Below are positions 1 to 6,574 of a stretch of 12,021 nucleotides of DNA, piece after piece (position 1 is the stretch's first letter; every line of letters begins with the position of its first letter). The notes below the pieces were generated by a model. The model made no database searches. It was not told the origin of the DNA and saw only the letters and a program-made list of their open reading frames with translations. The position numbers and the translations under genes are program-made. The stretch is from Prevotella sp. CAG:485 (GTDB lineage Bacteria; Bacteroidota; Bacteroidia; Bacteroidales; Muribaculaceae). Where the stretch lies: NCBI GenBank assembly GCA_000437495.1, contig FR897888.1, positions 1 to 12,021 on the forward strand, read 5' to 3'.

Positions 1-1
1 C

Positions 2-406
2 GGCTTTTTTCGGACGGATACAGATATAAAGAATGCCATATCCTTTTACCATTGGGCAAAACAAGAAAATATAACGGCTCAATGGTATGCCTGTATGAGA
101 GCATATGAGTTTTATAAAAAGGCTTTATTGTCTACATTTACAGTGACAAAGTCTCCGCTGAAAAATTATTTTAGGCTGTATAAATATTTGCATGATAATA
201 TCCCAATTGATCACATATCGAATATCTTTTCAGAAAGGTTGACAAGATTGCAGAAATTGCGTTTGATGGCAAACCGACTGTTTTATCCCCTGAACGCATT
301 AGTCGAATTGGGTTTTATAAAGATTGTTACCTTGCGTTTGCGTAATATAGTGCGTTGTAAGAAGCGTATAAACGTGCCGTCTGATTTTCCTAAATCTGTT
401 TTATGA
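2..406 (+). CDS. C-terminal part of an unidentified protein, cut by the window's left edge
   Basis: The reading frame is open from base 2 and ends at TGA 404-406. The first in-window ATG codons (92 and 95) are internal, because the frame continues upstream without a stop, so the true start lies outside. About 134 residues are visible. They are basic and predicted mostly helical, rich in Lys, Arg, Phe and Tyr, with no metal-binding DxD motif and no obvious membrane span. I do not recognise the family. A helical, basic C-terminal tail of this kind is common in GT2 glycosyltransferases, and the neighbours are sugar genes, so a glycosyltransferase is a reasonable but unproven guess. It is AT-rich like the next two genes and converges with the minus-strand gene ending at 432, leaving 25 bases between them with no visible terminator. 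Confidence 0.7.
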   Translation, partial: GFFRTDTDIKNAISFYHWAKQENITAQWYACMRAYEFYKKALLSTFTVTKSPLKNYFRLYKYLHDNIPIDHISNIFSERLTRLQKLRLMANRLFYPLNALVELGFIKIVTLRLRNIVRCKKRINVPSDFPKSVL

Positions 407-431
407 ATCTTAAAATATTATAAAAAAGGGA

Positions 432-1370
432 TCACGTTCCTAATAGGCGCCGGATATGACCTTCGGTGAATTTAAGCATCCATTTTGAGGTTCGGAGATA
501 TGGGTATTTTTTGAAAATTGCAAGTGCTTTGAAGAATGGGGCCTTCAGCATGTCATAAATCAACTGTCGTTCAATTTCTTGTGAGCAACGGGCCTTTAAT
601 TGCTGATGTAGGAATTCATCGCGTTGCGTATGTGGAACGAGTGATTTTATAAACTCTCGCATTTCTGAGCGATGCAAATCTGTAGCGATAGCCTTTTCTT
701 TTAAATCAGAGATACGGGAAGATATGTTCTGGTTGGAGGACCGCCAAAAGAACAAAGTCTCTTGAGAACAAACCACCCCTTTGCCTCGTGCAATTTTATA
801 AACAGTCATTTCATCTGAATGCCATGCTTTAGGATAGTCGGTGAATCCTCCGATGTTCATTAAAGCAGTCCTTCTGAACATAAAATCAGAAATGAGCTGT
901 GTTCGTCTGTTGACTGCACGTTGGTAAATGAAATCAATATCGCTCTCAAATTCTGCTATGGATGCGCCCCAGTGAATTGGATTATTTTGTCCGTCAATAA
1001 CACCTACTCGACAATGAAATAAATCAACAGACGGGTATTTTAGGCTTAGATTAACTAAAGTGGATAAAAAAGCAGGGTGGTAGATGTCGTCGTCAGAAGC
1101 TAAGACAACTAAATCTGCATCCTCTGCGTATTTTAACATGGAATTCCAATTTGCGACTAAATTATGACCTCCGATATTTTGAGGATTTCTGTAATACTTA
1201 AGCCTGTCTGAGCTAAATGACTTGACAATGCCCTCGATATTATTAGGTGAAGCATCATCAACTACAGTAATGCTGAAATTATCGTAAGTTTGCGATAGGA
1301 GGCTGTTAATTGACTGGCTCAGGTAAGAGTCTTTAAAAGCAGGTACGAGCATTGATACTTTGGGATTCAT
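432..1370 (-). CDS. GT2-family glycosyltransferase (GT-A fold)
   Basis: A 312-residue protein with a standard GT2 catalytic domain. It has an N-terminal beta strand (KVSMLVPAFKD, 4-14), the nucleotide-binding VVDDASPNN at 36-44, and an acidic DxD-type metal site in LASDDD at 90-95. A later acidic segment, WHSDEMT at 183-189, sits where the catalytic base often lies. No membrane segments are seen, so it should act on the cytoplasmic face, transferring a sugar from a nucleotide donor to a lipid-linked repeat unit; donor and acceptor cannot be read from the sequence. Its start ATG overlaps the stop of the pyruvyl transferase gene by 4 bases (ATGA, 1367-1370), implying translational coupling in a two-gene operon. 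It is AT-rich compared with genes to the right. The family call is firm, the specificity unknown. Confidence 0.92.
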   Translation of the reverse strand: MNPKVSMLVPAFKDSYLSQSINSLLSQTYDNFSITVVDDASPNNIEGIVKSFSSDRLKYYRNPQNIGGHNLVANWNSMLKYAEDADLVVLASDDDIYHPAFLSTLVNLSLKYPSVDLFHCRVGVIDGQNNPIHWGASIAEFESDIDFIYQRAVNRRTQLISDFMFRRTALMNIGGFTDYPKAWHSDEMTVYKIARGKGVVCSQETLFFWRSSNQNISSRISDLKEKAIATDLHRSEMREFIKSLVPHTQRDEFLHQQLKARCSQEIERQLIYDMLKAPFFKALAIFKKYPYLRTSKWMLKFTEGHIRRLLGT

Positions 1371-2551
1371 GATAAAGAGATTAATGAATTGAAGTTTTTT
1401 GTTACAATGTTCATTAGTTCGACTCTGATTTCATTGCTGAGATTATAATTATATGCCGCATTCAGTTTGTCGGCAATTTCTGTTATGTTGTCAGTTTCAA
1501 TATTAATCAGAGAGTCAGCAGCATTTATCTGATTTAAGAAGCCTTTGAATTTCCATGCGTTATGTAGGGATATGACATTTGCTCCCCCAATATAACCAAG
1601 GATAAGACCGTGTAAATTTCTACTTATCACAAATTTTGCTCCAATAATATGTTTGGCAACATCATTGAAGTTATTTGGAATATCTAAATCAGCTTTTACC
1701 CCTTGATTTCTAAAGGTGAGAAGTGTTTTACGGGCACATCTGACATCTGCATTATATAGACGAGTAATAGCTATTCTGATAATTAACCCGTTCGTTATAG
1801 CAAAATCAGCAATGCCTTGAATTATTGAGTTGGTGTTATGTAATGGTAATTCTGCAGGTATAAATACAATTTCATTTTTTGGATGTGGGGATGGTTTAAC
1901 ATCAATACCGGCAAGCACTAAATCCGGTGCGATGGTGGATACTATTCCCATTTTTTTGAGCATATTAAAGGAATCGGTATCACGGACAGAAACGCCGTTA
2001 CATTTTGAGAGTAATGACTTTACCTGATCCCTGTAAATAGGTTGGAAATCATCAAGAGTTTGTCCTATGATAAATGAAGTAACGTTGAAGCGTTGTGCTA
2101 ATTGAAGTTCGGTGCATCGTGATATTAAGCTTTCTCTCCAGTTATTGAAGTACCCTCCACCTGACATGATGAACATATCCGCTTCCGCAAAAAGATATTC
2201 TAACTCTTTTAGAGCCTTGAAATCAGGTTTTATTACATGATGTGGCAGATAATGCTTAATGCGATTTGATATTCGCTTTATTGTATATGGCATATTAACG
2301 CTCTTTTTGTATGTGTGTAAAAATCTAAAGGCACTTTTACCAAACAATAATCTGTGTACAGACGAATGCAATTCGCAATTGCTATCAAGGATTATGTCCT
2401 TGGTTTCATTTGGAGAATATGAAAAGATATGAAGTTTTGCATTCGGAAATTTAGAACGAGTTAATTTGATAGTAGATAAAAGAATGGCATCATCGCCAAG
2501 GTTGCCATAACCCCAACCGCCTGAAATTAGAATATTTGTGGGTTGTATCAT
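1367..2551 (-). CDS. Polysaccharide pyruvyl transferase family protein
   Basis: A 394-residue protein of the polysaccharide pyruvyl transferase family (CsaB/WcaK type). Such enzymes move pyruvate from phosphoenolpyruvate to a sugar hydroxyl pair, giving an acidic ketal on an exported glycan. Diagnostic segments are the N-terminal GGWGYGNLGDDA (11-22), MSGGGYFNNW (129-138), SVRDTDSF (188-195), the APDLVL segment (208-213), and the C-terminal RNLHGLILGYIGGANVISL (311-329), which matches the conserved R-x-H-G region. Length is normal and nothing looks broken. No membrane spans or signal peptide are seen. It is the first gene of the minus-strand pair and overlaps the downstream GT2 gene by 4 bases. 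Strongly AT-rich: 18 G or C in the 60 bases 2281-2340. Some members of this family act in glycan assembly without proven pyruvylation, so the exact reaction is inference. Confidence 0.88.
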   Translation of the reverse strand: MIQPTNILISGGWGYGNLGDDAILLSTIKLTRSKFPNAKLHIFSYSPNETKDIILDSNCELHSSVHRLLFGKSAFRFLHTYKKSVNMPYTIKRISNRIKHYLPHHVIKPDFKALKELEYLFAEADMFIMSGGGYFNNWRESLISRCTELQLAQRFNVTSFIIGQTLDDFQPIYRDQVKSLLSKCNGVSVRDTDSFNMLKKMGIVSTIAPDLVLAGIDVKPSPHPKNEIVFIPAELPLHNTNSIIQGIADFAITNGLIIRIAITRLYNADVRCARKTLLTFRNQGVKADLDIPNNFNDVAKHIIGAKFVISRNLHGLILGYIGGANVISLHNAWKFKGFLNQINAADSLINIETDNITEIADKLNAAYNYNLSNEIRVELMNIVTKNFNSLISLS

Positions 2552-2595
2552 ATATAGTTTAAGCTTTGATTATGCTTCAGACAACAATTTTGTTG

Positions 2596-2603
2596 CAAAG
2601 TTA
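2596..2603 (-). promoter_or_regulatory. Putative -7 element driving the minus-strand pyruvyl transferase operon
   Basis: Read on the minus strand, this is TAACTTTG, an exact match to the Bacteroidetes TAnnTTTG -7 motif. It lies 44 bases before the ATG at 2551 and would give a 5' leader of about 40 bases. No TTTG is present at the usual -33 distance, so the call rests on one element. It forms a mirror image with the rightward element at 2627-2634. Confidence 0.4.
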
Positions 2604-2626
2604 GCACAAAAATCGGAACTAATAAC

Positions 2627-2634
2627 TACCTTTG
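2627..2634 (+). promoter_or_regulatory. Putative -7 element driving the GT2 gene at 2639
   Basis: TACCTTTG matches the Bacteroidetes TAnnTTTG -7 motif. The only plausible start codon of the downstream gene (GTG, 2639) begins 5 bases after it, where transcription itself should start, so the mRNA may have little or no leader. No clear TTTG -33 element lies at the usual distance upstream. The sequence TGCAAAGTTAG at 2594-2604 is its near-perfect inverted copy. Confidence 0.45.
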
Positions 2635-2638
2635 CAGT

Positions 2639-3634
2639 GTGAAAGAGGTTCTTGTAAGTATAGTTTTGCCGGTTTATAACGGAGCCTGGTGCATCGGAAA
2701 GGCCATTGACAGCGTGTTGCGACAGGATGGCAGCTGGGAGCTGATTGTAGTCGACGACAATTCTTCGGACGATACTGCGGAGATTGTCAGGTCGTATGCT
2801 GACTCGCGCATACGCATGCTGCAATCTCCGGCTAAAGGCGTTACCACGGCAAGGCTGCATGGTACCCGCTCGGCTAAAGGCGAATATGTGTTCTATATGG
2901 ATGCCGATGACGAGCTGCCTCCGGGTATCATATACCGTATGGAGGAAATCTGCCGGACCCATCCCCTATGCGATGTGGTGGTCTGCGATATTGAACACGT
3001 ATATGTGTCAGGTACACAGGAAATACAGGAATATGCCCACCATGTTTCCTCCGGCAGAGAATTGTTTGACTGGATTGTGGACAACCGCACCGGTTTCATC
3101 TGGGGTAAGGCAATCCGCCGCGAGCTGATGTTGAGATTGCCATACATTCCTGAGAAGTTGCGGTTCTGCGAAGATTATTTGCAGATGCTGCAGGTTGGTT
3201 TGTTAGCCGGAGAAGTCAGGCACGCAGAAATGAACGGTTACCGATACATACAGCATTCGGAATCGGTGTGCAACAGGCGGAAAACACGGCGGGAGTACGC
3301 CTTGCAGTTCTATAATCTGGGAGAGGCTCTGTACAGACTTACGGAAATGAAAGGATTGGCACTCAATGAAGGGCCGGTATCACCCGCTGTAAGGATTAAA
3401 GTGATGTTTCTGTATTATATGCGCCTGTATCTGGCCGTGTCGGGCGGTCGGTATAAAGACCCGTCGCAACTGAAAGGCATATATGACGCGTGGCTGTTTG
3501 ACAAATCTCTGCAGGCTGACCCGTTATACACTACATCCCGCAGGCGGCAATGCAAGTTGGCGCGATACTTTGCGCCATTGGCCGCAGCAATATATGTCCC
3601 CCTACTTCGTTTCCGATATAAACGAATTTGGTAA
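2639..3634 (+). CDS. GT2-family glycosyltransferase with GTG start (EpsJ-like)
   Basis: A 331-residue GT2 glycosyltransferase. It shows the first beta strand VSIVLPVYNGA (6-16), VVDDNSSDD (37-45), the metal-binding DxD in YMDADDE (86-92), and the downstream WGKAIRREL (155-163) plus CEDYLQML (177-184), which are typical of capsule and exopolysaccharide GT2 enzymes. The GTG at 2639 is chosen because the frame upstream holds no other accepted start before the stop at 2567, and any later start would remove the first strand of the nucleotide-binding fold. There is no Shine-Dalgarno sequence, and a -7 promoter element ends only 4 bases before the GTG. The gene diverges from the pyruvyl transferase operon. 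Base composition is clearly richer in GC than the left side. The donor sugar is unknown. Confidence 0.9.
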   Translation: MKEVLVSIVLPVYNGAWCIGKAIDSVLRQDGSWELIVVDDNSSDDTAEIVRSYADSRIRMLQSPAKGVTTARLHGTRSAKGEYVFYMDADDELPPGIIYRMEEICRTHPLCDVVVCDIEHVYVSGTQEIQEYAHHVSSGRELFDWIVDNRTGFIWGKAIRRELMLRLPYIPEKLRFCEDYLQMLQVGLLAGEVRHAEMNGYRYIQHSESVCNRRKTRREYALQFYNLGEALYRLTEMKGLALNEGPVSPAVRIKVMFLYYMRLYLAVSGGRYKDPSQLKGIYDAWLFDKSLQADPLYTTSRRRQCKLARYFAPLAAAIYVPLLRFRYKRIW

Positions 3635-3639
3635 ATTTG
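3632..3639 (+). promoter_or_regulatory. Possible -7 element upstream of the acyltransferase operon
   Basis: TAAATTTG fits TAnnTTTG and overlaps the TAA stop codon of the preceding glycosyltransferase. If used, transcription would start inside the following hairpin and give a leader of about 105 bases before the ATG at 3753. The TTTC about 19 bases upstream is only a weak -33 candidate. A chance match in AT-rich sequence is possible. Confidence 0.25.
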
Positions 3640-3671
3640 CTTACTCAATAATGCATCTGAGTAAGATTTTT
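3640..3671 (+). terminator. Hairpin followed by a T run after the GT2 gene
   Basis: CTTACTCA (3640-3647) and TGAGTAAG (3658-3665) form a perfect 8-bp stem around a 10-base loop, followed by ATTTTT (3666-3671). It lies 6 bases after the stop codon of the gene ending at 3634, which fits a rho-independent terminator. The stem has only 3 G-C pairs, so it may be weak or partial, letting some transcription continue into the acyltransferase operon. Confidence 0.5.
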
Positions 3672-3695
3672 GCAATTCCCACAACACCATCAAAG

Positions 3696-3707
3696 TTGCG
3701 TACGCAA
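3696..3707. promoter_or_regulatory. 12-bp perfect palindrome, possible operator
   Basis: TTGCGTACGCAA is a perfect 12-bp palindrome in the intergenic region 46 bases before the ATG at 3753. Palindromes of this size often bind dimeric regulators, and no coding role explains it here. No regulator gene is visible nearby, so the function is a guess. Confidence 0.3.
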
Positions 3708-3752
3708 TGAAAACAGGTTTTTTGAGCCAATTTAATCCTCTCTCGACAGGCT

Positions 3753-4841
3753 ATGAATAAAATTATCGAAGGTAAGATGACTGCATATATGAGCGACAAA
3801 CTCCGTGTATTGTCGTTCCTGTCGATCATACTTGTAATCTATATCCATATGTTCTACACAGAAGGGACGGACATGCCGGGATTGAACATTGTTGAATCTT
3901 TTTGGGGACAGGGTATATGTCTTTTGGCGGTTCCTCTATTCTTTGTGATTTCCGGATATCTCTTCTTTCTGCGCTGTCCGAATGGCGTGAATTCAATATG
4001 GCCTAAGATACGGAAACGAGGCAAGACCCTCTTGATGCCGTATCTCTTGATGAATACTGTGGCACTCCTTTTTTATATAGTGCTTAATCTCATCATTGAC
4101 AGGGTTTCGGCATTGAGTAATGTGGTGAATTTTCGTATTCTACAATCCATGCAGGAAATAGGTGTTGGCAAAGCCCTGCTCGGTTTTTATTGGACTGATC
4201 CGGTCGCTTTCCAGTTGTGGTTTGTACGCGACCTCATGGTTGTTGTCCTTTTCTCACCTGCCATTTACTATCTGTTGAAATATTCAGTACGTAATTTTGT
4301 AGGCATGATGGGCTTCTTGCTTGTGGAGGCATTTCTTGTGTGGGGTAATTGCTTCAGTGGTTACTTCGGAGCGGCATTTTGGTTCATCGGCGGGGGATAT
4401 TTGGCCATGCACCCGAAAATCAAGCCTGCGAAGTTTGAAACTCGCATGGAGACGGCTATCCTCTCTGTTCTGCTGACTATAGGATTTGCAGTATGGAATG
4501 TGATATTGCCACATCAGATCTTCGGCTGGCTCATACCTGCAGCAGGGATTATTGCCCTTTGGACCCTGTTTGATGTGCTGTTCAAGAAGAAAGAGAATAT
4601 ATTCAGCGCAAGGCCAATACTTGCATTCTTGTGCGCATATCCTTTTTTCGTGTATTTGGTGCATGAACCGCTGCTGAATATTCTAAAGAAACTGCCCCTG
4701 CTCGCGAGCCGAGGCGAATGGGTATTCATTTTGTCGTATATAATCGTTCCCCCGCTCTTCTATGTGCTGGCAGCATTGTTGGGAAAGTGGCTGAAGCATA
4801 TCATGCCCAAGCCATATGAAATTTTCACTGGAGGGAGATAA
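3753..4841 (+). CDS. Membrane acyltransferase, acyltransferase-3 family
   Basis: A 362-residue, strongly hydrophobic protein of the acyltransferase-3 family, whose members transfer acyl groups (often acetyl) to sugars of surface glycans. The N-terminal signature is present: an Arg-containing start of the first helix (KLRVLSF, 16-22) and the conserved His at 32. The VPLFFVISGYLFF segment (60-72) and QLWFVRDLM (154-162) are family landmarks. About ten membrane helices can be counted by eye. Three starts are possible, at 3753, 3777 and 3789; the last would begin right at MSDKLRVLS, while 3777 has a purine-rich AAGGTAAG just before it. I give the longest form. It probably opens the + strand operon, and the next gene begins 3 bases after its stop. 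The acyl donor and target sugar are unknown. A polymerase-like role is less likely given the signature. Confidence 0.88.
   Translation: MNKIIEGKMTAYMSDKLRVLSFLSIILVIYIHMFYTEGTDMPGLNIVESFWGQGICLLAVPLFFVISGYLFFLRCPNGVNSIWPKIRKRGKTLLMPYLLMNTVALLFYIVLNLIIDRVSALSNVVNFRILQSMQEIGVGKALLGFYWTDPVAFQLWFVRDLMVVVLFSPAIYYLLKYSVRNFVGMMGFLLVEAFLVWGNCFSGYFGAAFWFIGGGYLAMHPKIKPAKFETRMETAILSVLLTIGFAVWNVILPHQIFGWLIPAAGIIALWTLFDVLFKKKENIFSARPILAFLCAYPFFVYLVHEPLLNILKKLPLLASRGEWVFILSYIIVPPLFYVLAALLGKWLKHIMPKPYEIFTGGR
4830..4837 (+). promoter_or_regulatory. Shine-Dalgarno-like site before the WaaE-like gene
   Basis: GGAGGGAG lies 7 bases before the ATG at 4845 and inside the end of the preceding acyltransferase gene. 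Strong sites of this kind are uncommon in Bacteroidetes genes, and this one supports the chosen start. It also codes for the last residues of the upstream protein, so coincidence is possible. Confidence 0.35.
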
Positions 4842-4844
4842 ATT

Positions 4845-5756
4845 ATGGAGAAGAAGCTTTCGGTGGCGGTGATAATTCTCACCAAGGACGAGGAGAGGCA
4901 CATCGAGAGGTGTGTCAGGAACGTGCTTCAGATCAGTGACGAAGTGTACGTGGTGGACTCTGAGTCGACGGACAGAACCTGTGAGATTGCCGAAAGGTTC
5001 GGGGCGACGGTGGTGGAGCATCCGTGGCCCGGAAATCAGTCTGAGCAATTTAACTGGGCTTTGGACAATCTGCCTCTGAAAAGCGAGTGGGTGCTCAGGC
5101 TCGATGCCGACGAGTATCTCACCGACGAGCTTATAGAGGAATTATATGAGAAAGTGCCTCAGTTGCCCGCAGACGTCTCAGGGGTGGAGTTTCCGCGCGG
5201 ATATATATTCTTAGGCAAAGAACTACGTCGTGGCACGGGGCGGATAAATCAGTTGCGGCTGTTCAGACGCGGCAAAGGGCGTTGCGAACAACGTCTGATG
5301 GATGAGCACATTGAGCTGACCGACGGGAAGACTGAACATTTCAGCGGTGCTTTCTTCGACGATAACCTCAACAACCTGAGCTGGTGGACGCAGAAGCATG
5401 TGGGGTATGCCATTCGCGAGGCGGTGGATTTGCTCGATATGGAATATGACCTCACCGGGGCTGCCCGCGGCGATGAGAGCCGCCATATCTCGGAGCAGGC
5501 GCAGGCCAAACGCATGAAGAAGCATAAGTATGCCCGCCTGCCGCTGTTTTGGCGGTCAACGGCTTATTTCCTCTACCGATACATTCTGCGAGGCGGATTC
5601 TTAGAGGGCAAAGAGGGCTTTCTGTGGCACTTCCTGCAAGGCTGGTGGTATCGCACGCTCGTCGACGCCAAAGTTCTTGAGCTTAAGCGCAAGAGCGGCG
5701 GCGACCGCAAGAAAATAATCGAAATCCTAAACAACGAATACGGCATACGGTTATGA
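4845..5756 (+). CDS. GT2-family glycosyltransferase, WaaE-like
   Basis: A 303-residue GT2 enzyme of the subgroup that includes the lipopolysaccharide-core glucosyltransferase WaaE. Signs are VAVIILTKDEERHI (7-20), VVDSESTDRT (36-45), NQSEQFNWAL (64-73), the metal-binding LDADEYL (86-92), and the later aromatic segment WWTQKHVGYAIREA (180-193), which is usual in this subgroup. The C-terminal third is basic, with an aromatic-rich stretch (about 235-275) that may touch the membrane. It starts 3 bases after the acyltransferase stop and overlaps the next GT2 gene by 4 bases (ATGA, 5753-5756), so it lies inside the operon. It probably adds a hexose to a lipid-linked oligosaccharide; the sugar cannot be deduced. 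An assignment to waaE itself would be too specific. Confidence 0.9.
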   Translation: MEKKLSVAVIILTKDEERHIERCVRNVLQISDEVYVVDSESTDRTCEIAERFGATVVEHPWPGNQSEQFNWALDNLPLKSEWVLRLDADEYLTDELIEELYEKVPQLPADVSGVEFPRGYIFLGKELRRGTGRINQLRLFRRGKGRCEQRLMDEHIELTDGKTEHFSGAFFDDNLNNLSWWTQKHVGYAIREAVDLLDMEYDLTGAARGDESRHISEQAQAKRMKKHKYARLPLFWRSTAYFLYRYILRGGFLEGKEGFLWHFLQGWWYRTLVDAKVLELKRKSGGDRKKIIEILNNEYGIRL

Positions 5757-6568
5757 GCAAGCCTTTAGTGAGCATCATCACGGTAACTTTCAACAGCGAG
5801 GCCACGGTGGCCGACACGCTGCGCAGTGTGGCCAGTCAGGATTACGACAATGTGGAGCATCTGATTGTGGACGGTGCCTCCACCGACGCCACCCTGCAAA
5901 TCGTGGAGCAGTGGCGCCCGGAATACGGGTCGGTAAAGGTGCTGAGAGTGAGCAGCAGTCCCGACAAGGGCATCTACGACGCCATGAACAAGGGACTGAA
6001 AATGGCCAAGGGCGAGATTGTGGGTATCCTCAACAGCGACGATTATTTCTCGACAGAGACGTCGCTCAGCACCCTGATTGACGCCTTCGACGATGACACG
6101 GATGCCGTTTATGCCGACCTGCATTACATTATGGACGAGCGTCCCGACCTGGTGGTGCGCTATTACTCGTCGAGGGTGTTTTCGCGGCGCAAGATGCTCA
6201 TGGGTTTTCAGCCCGCCCATCCCACCTTCTATTGCCGCAAACAATGTTACGACCGATTCGGACATTTCGACATCGACTTCAAGGTGGCCGCCGACTTCGA
6301 GCAACTGCTGCGAATGATTTACAAAGGCCGCATACGCACGCGGTATGTGCCCTTCGACTGCGTAACGATGCGCATGGGCGGTGCCTCAACCTCGGGCATG
6401 AAGAGCCACCGACAGATTATGCGCGACCACATTAAGGCGTATCGCAAAAATCGCGTGCCGGCTAATCGTTTCACCGACGCTCTGCGTTATTTCTGGAAAC
6501 TGGGCGAGATGGCAGGTGCCAGAATCAACTGGCATCATGAAATAATCGACGATTCGCCGAGTTCATAA
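5753..6568 (+). CDS. GT2-family glycosyltransferase, WcaA/WfgS-like
   Basis: A 271-residue GT2 enzyme of the compact subgroup seen in colanic acid and O-antigen loci. It has VSIITVTFNSEATV (6-19), IVDGASTDAT (38-47), SPDKGIYDAMNKG (69-81), ILNSDDYF with the DxD-type site (92-99), QPAHPTFYCR (153-162) and KVAADFEQLLR (177-187). The DKGIYDAMNKG segment is the hallmark of the subgroup. The ATG is fixed by the 4-base overlap with the upstream GT2 gene and leaves a normal N-terminus. There are no membrane spans, so a cytoplasmic or peripheral location is expected. The following acyltransferase starts 6 bases after its stop. The gene is GC-rich, like gmd and unlike the left-hand pyruvyl transferase module. 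Family certain, sugar specificity unknown. Confidence 0.92.
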   Translation: MSKPLVSIITVTFNSEATVADTLRSVASQDYDNVEHLIVDGASTDATLQIVEQWRPEYGSVKVLRVSSSPDKGIYDAMNKGLKMAKGEIVGILNSDDYFSTETSLSTLIDAFDDDTDAVYADLHYIMDERPDLVVRYYSSRVFSRRKMLMGFQPAHPTFYCRKQCYDRFGHFDIDFKVAADFEQLLRMIYKGRIRTRYVPFDCVTMRMGGASTSGMKSHRQIMRDHIKAYRKNRVPANRFTDALRYFWKLGEMAGARINWHHEIIDDSPSS

Positions 6569-6574
6569 ATAAAT

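Noticed and set aside
407..431. Terminator between the convergent genes at the left
   Set aside because: The 25 bases are almost pure A/T with no inverted repeat that could form a stable stem.
2594..2636. An invertible (phase-variable) promoter of the Bacteroides capsule type
   Set aside because: The inverted repeats are short, imperfect and contain the -7 elements themselves instead of flanking a promoter. The segment is nearly symmetric, so inversion would change little, and no recombinase gene is visible.
5765..6304. A 179-codon antisense open frame opposite the WcaA/WfgS-like GT2
   Set aside because: The + strand frame has full GT2 motifs. The antisense product is rich in His, Val and Gly with no domain pattern.
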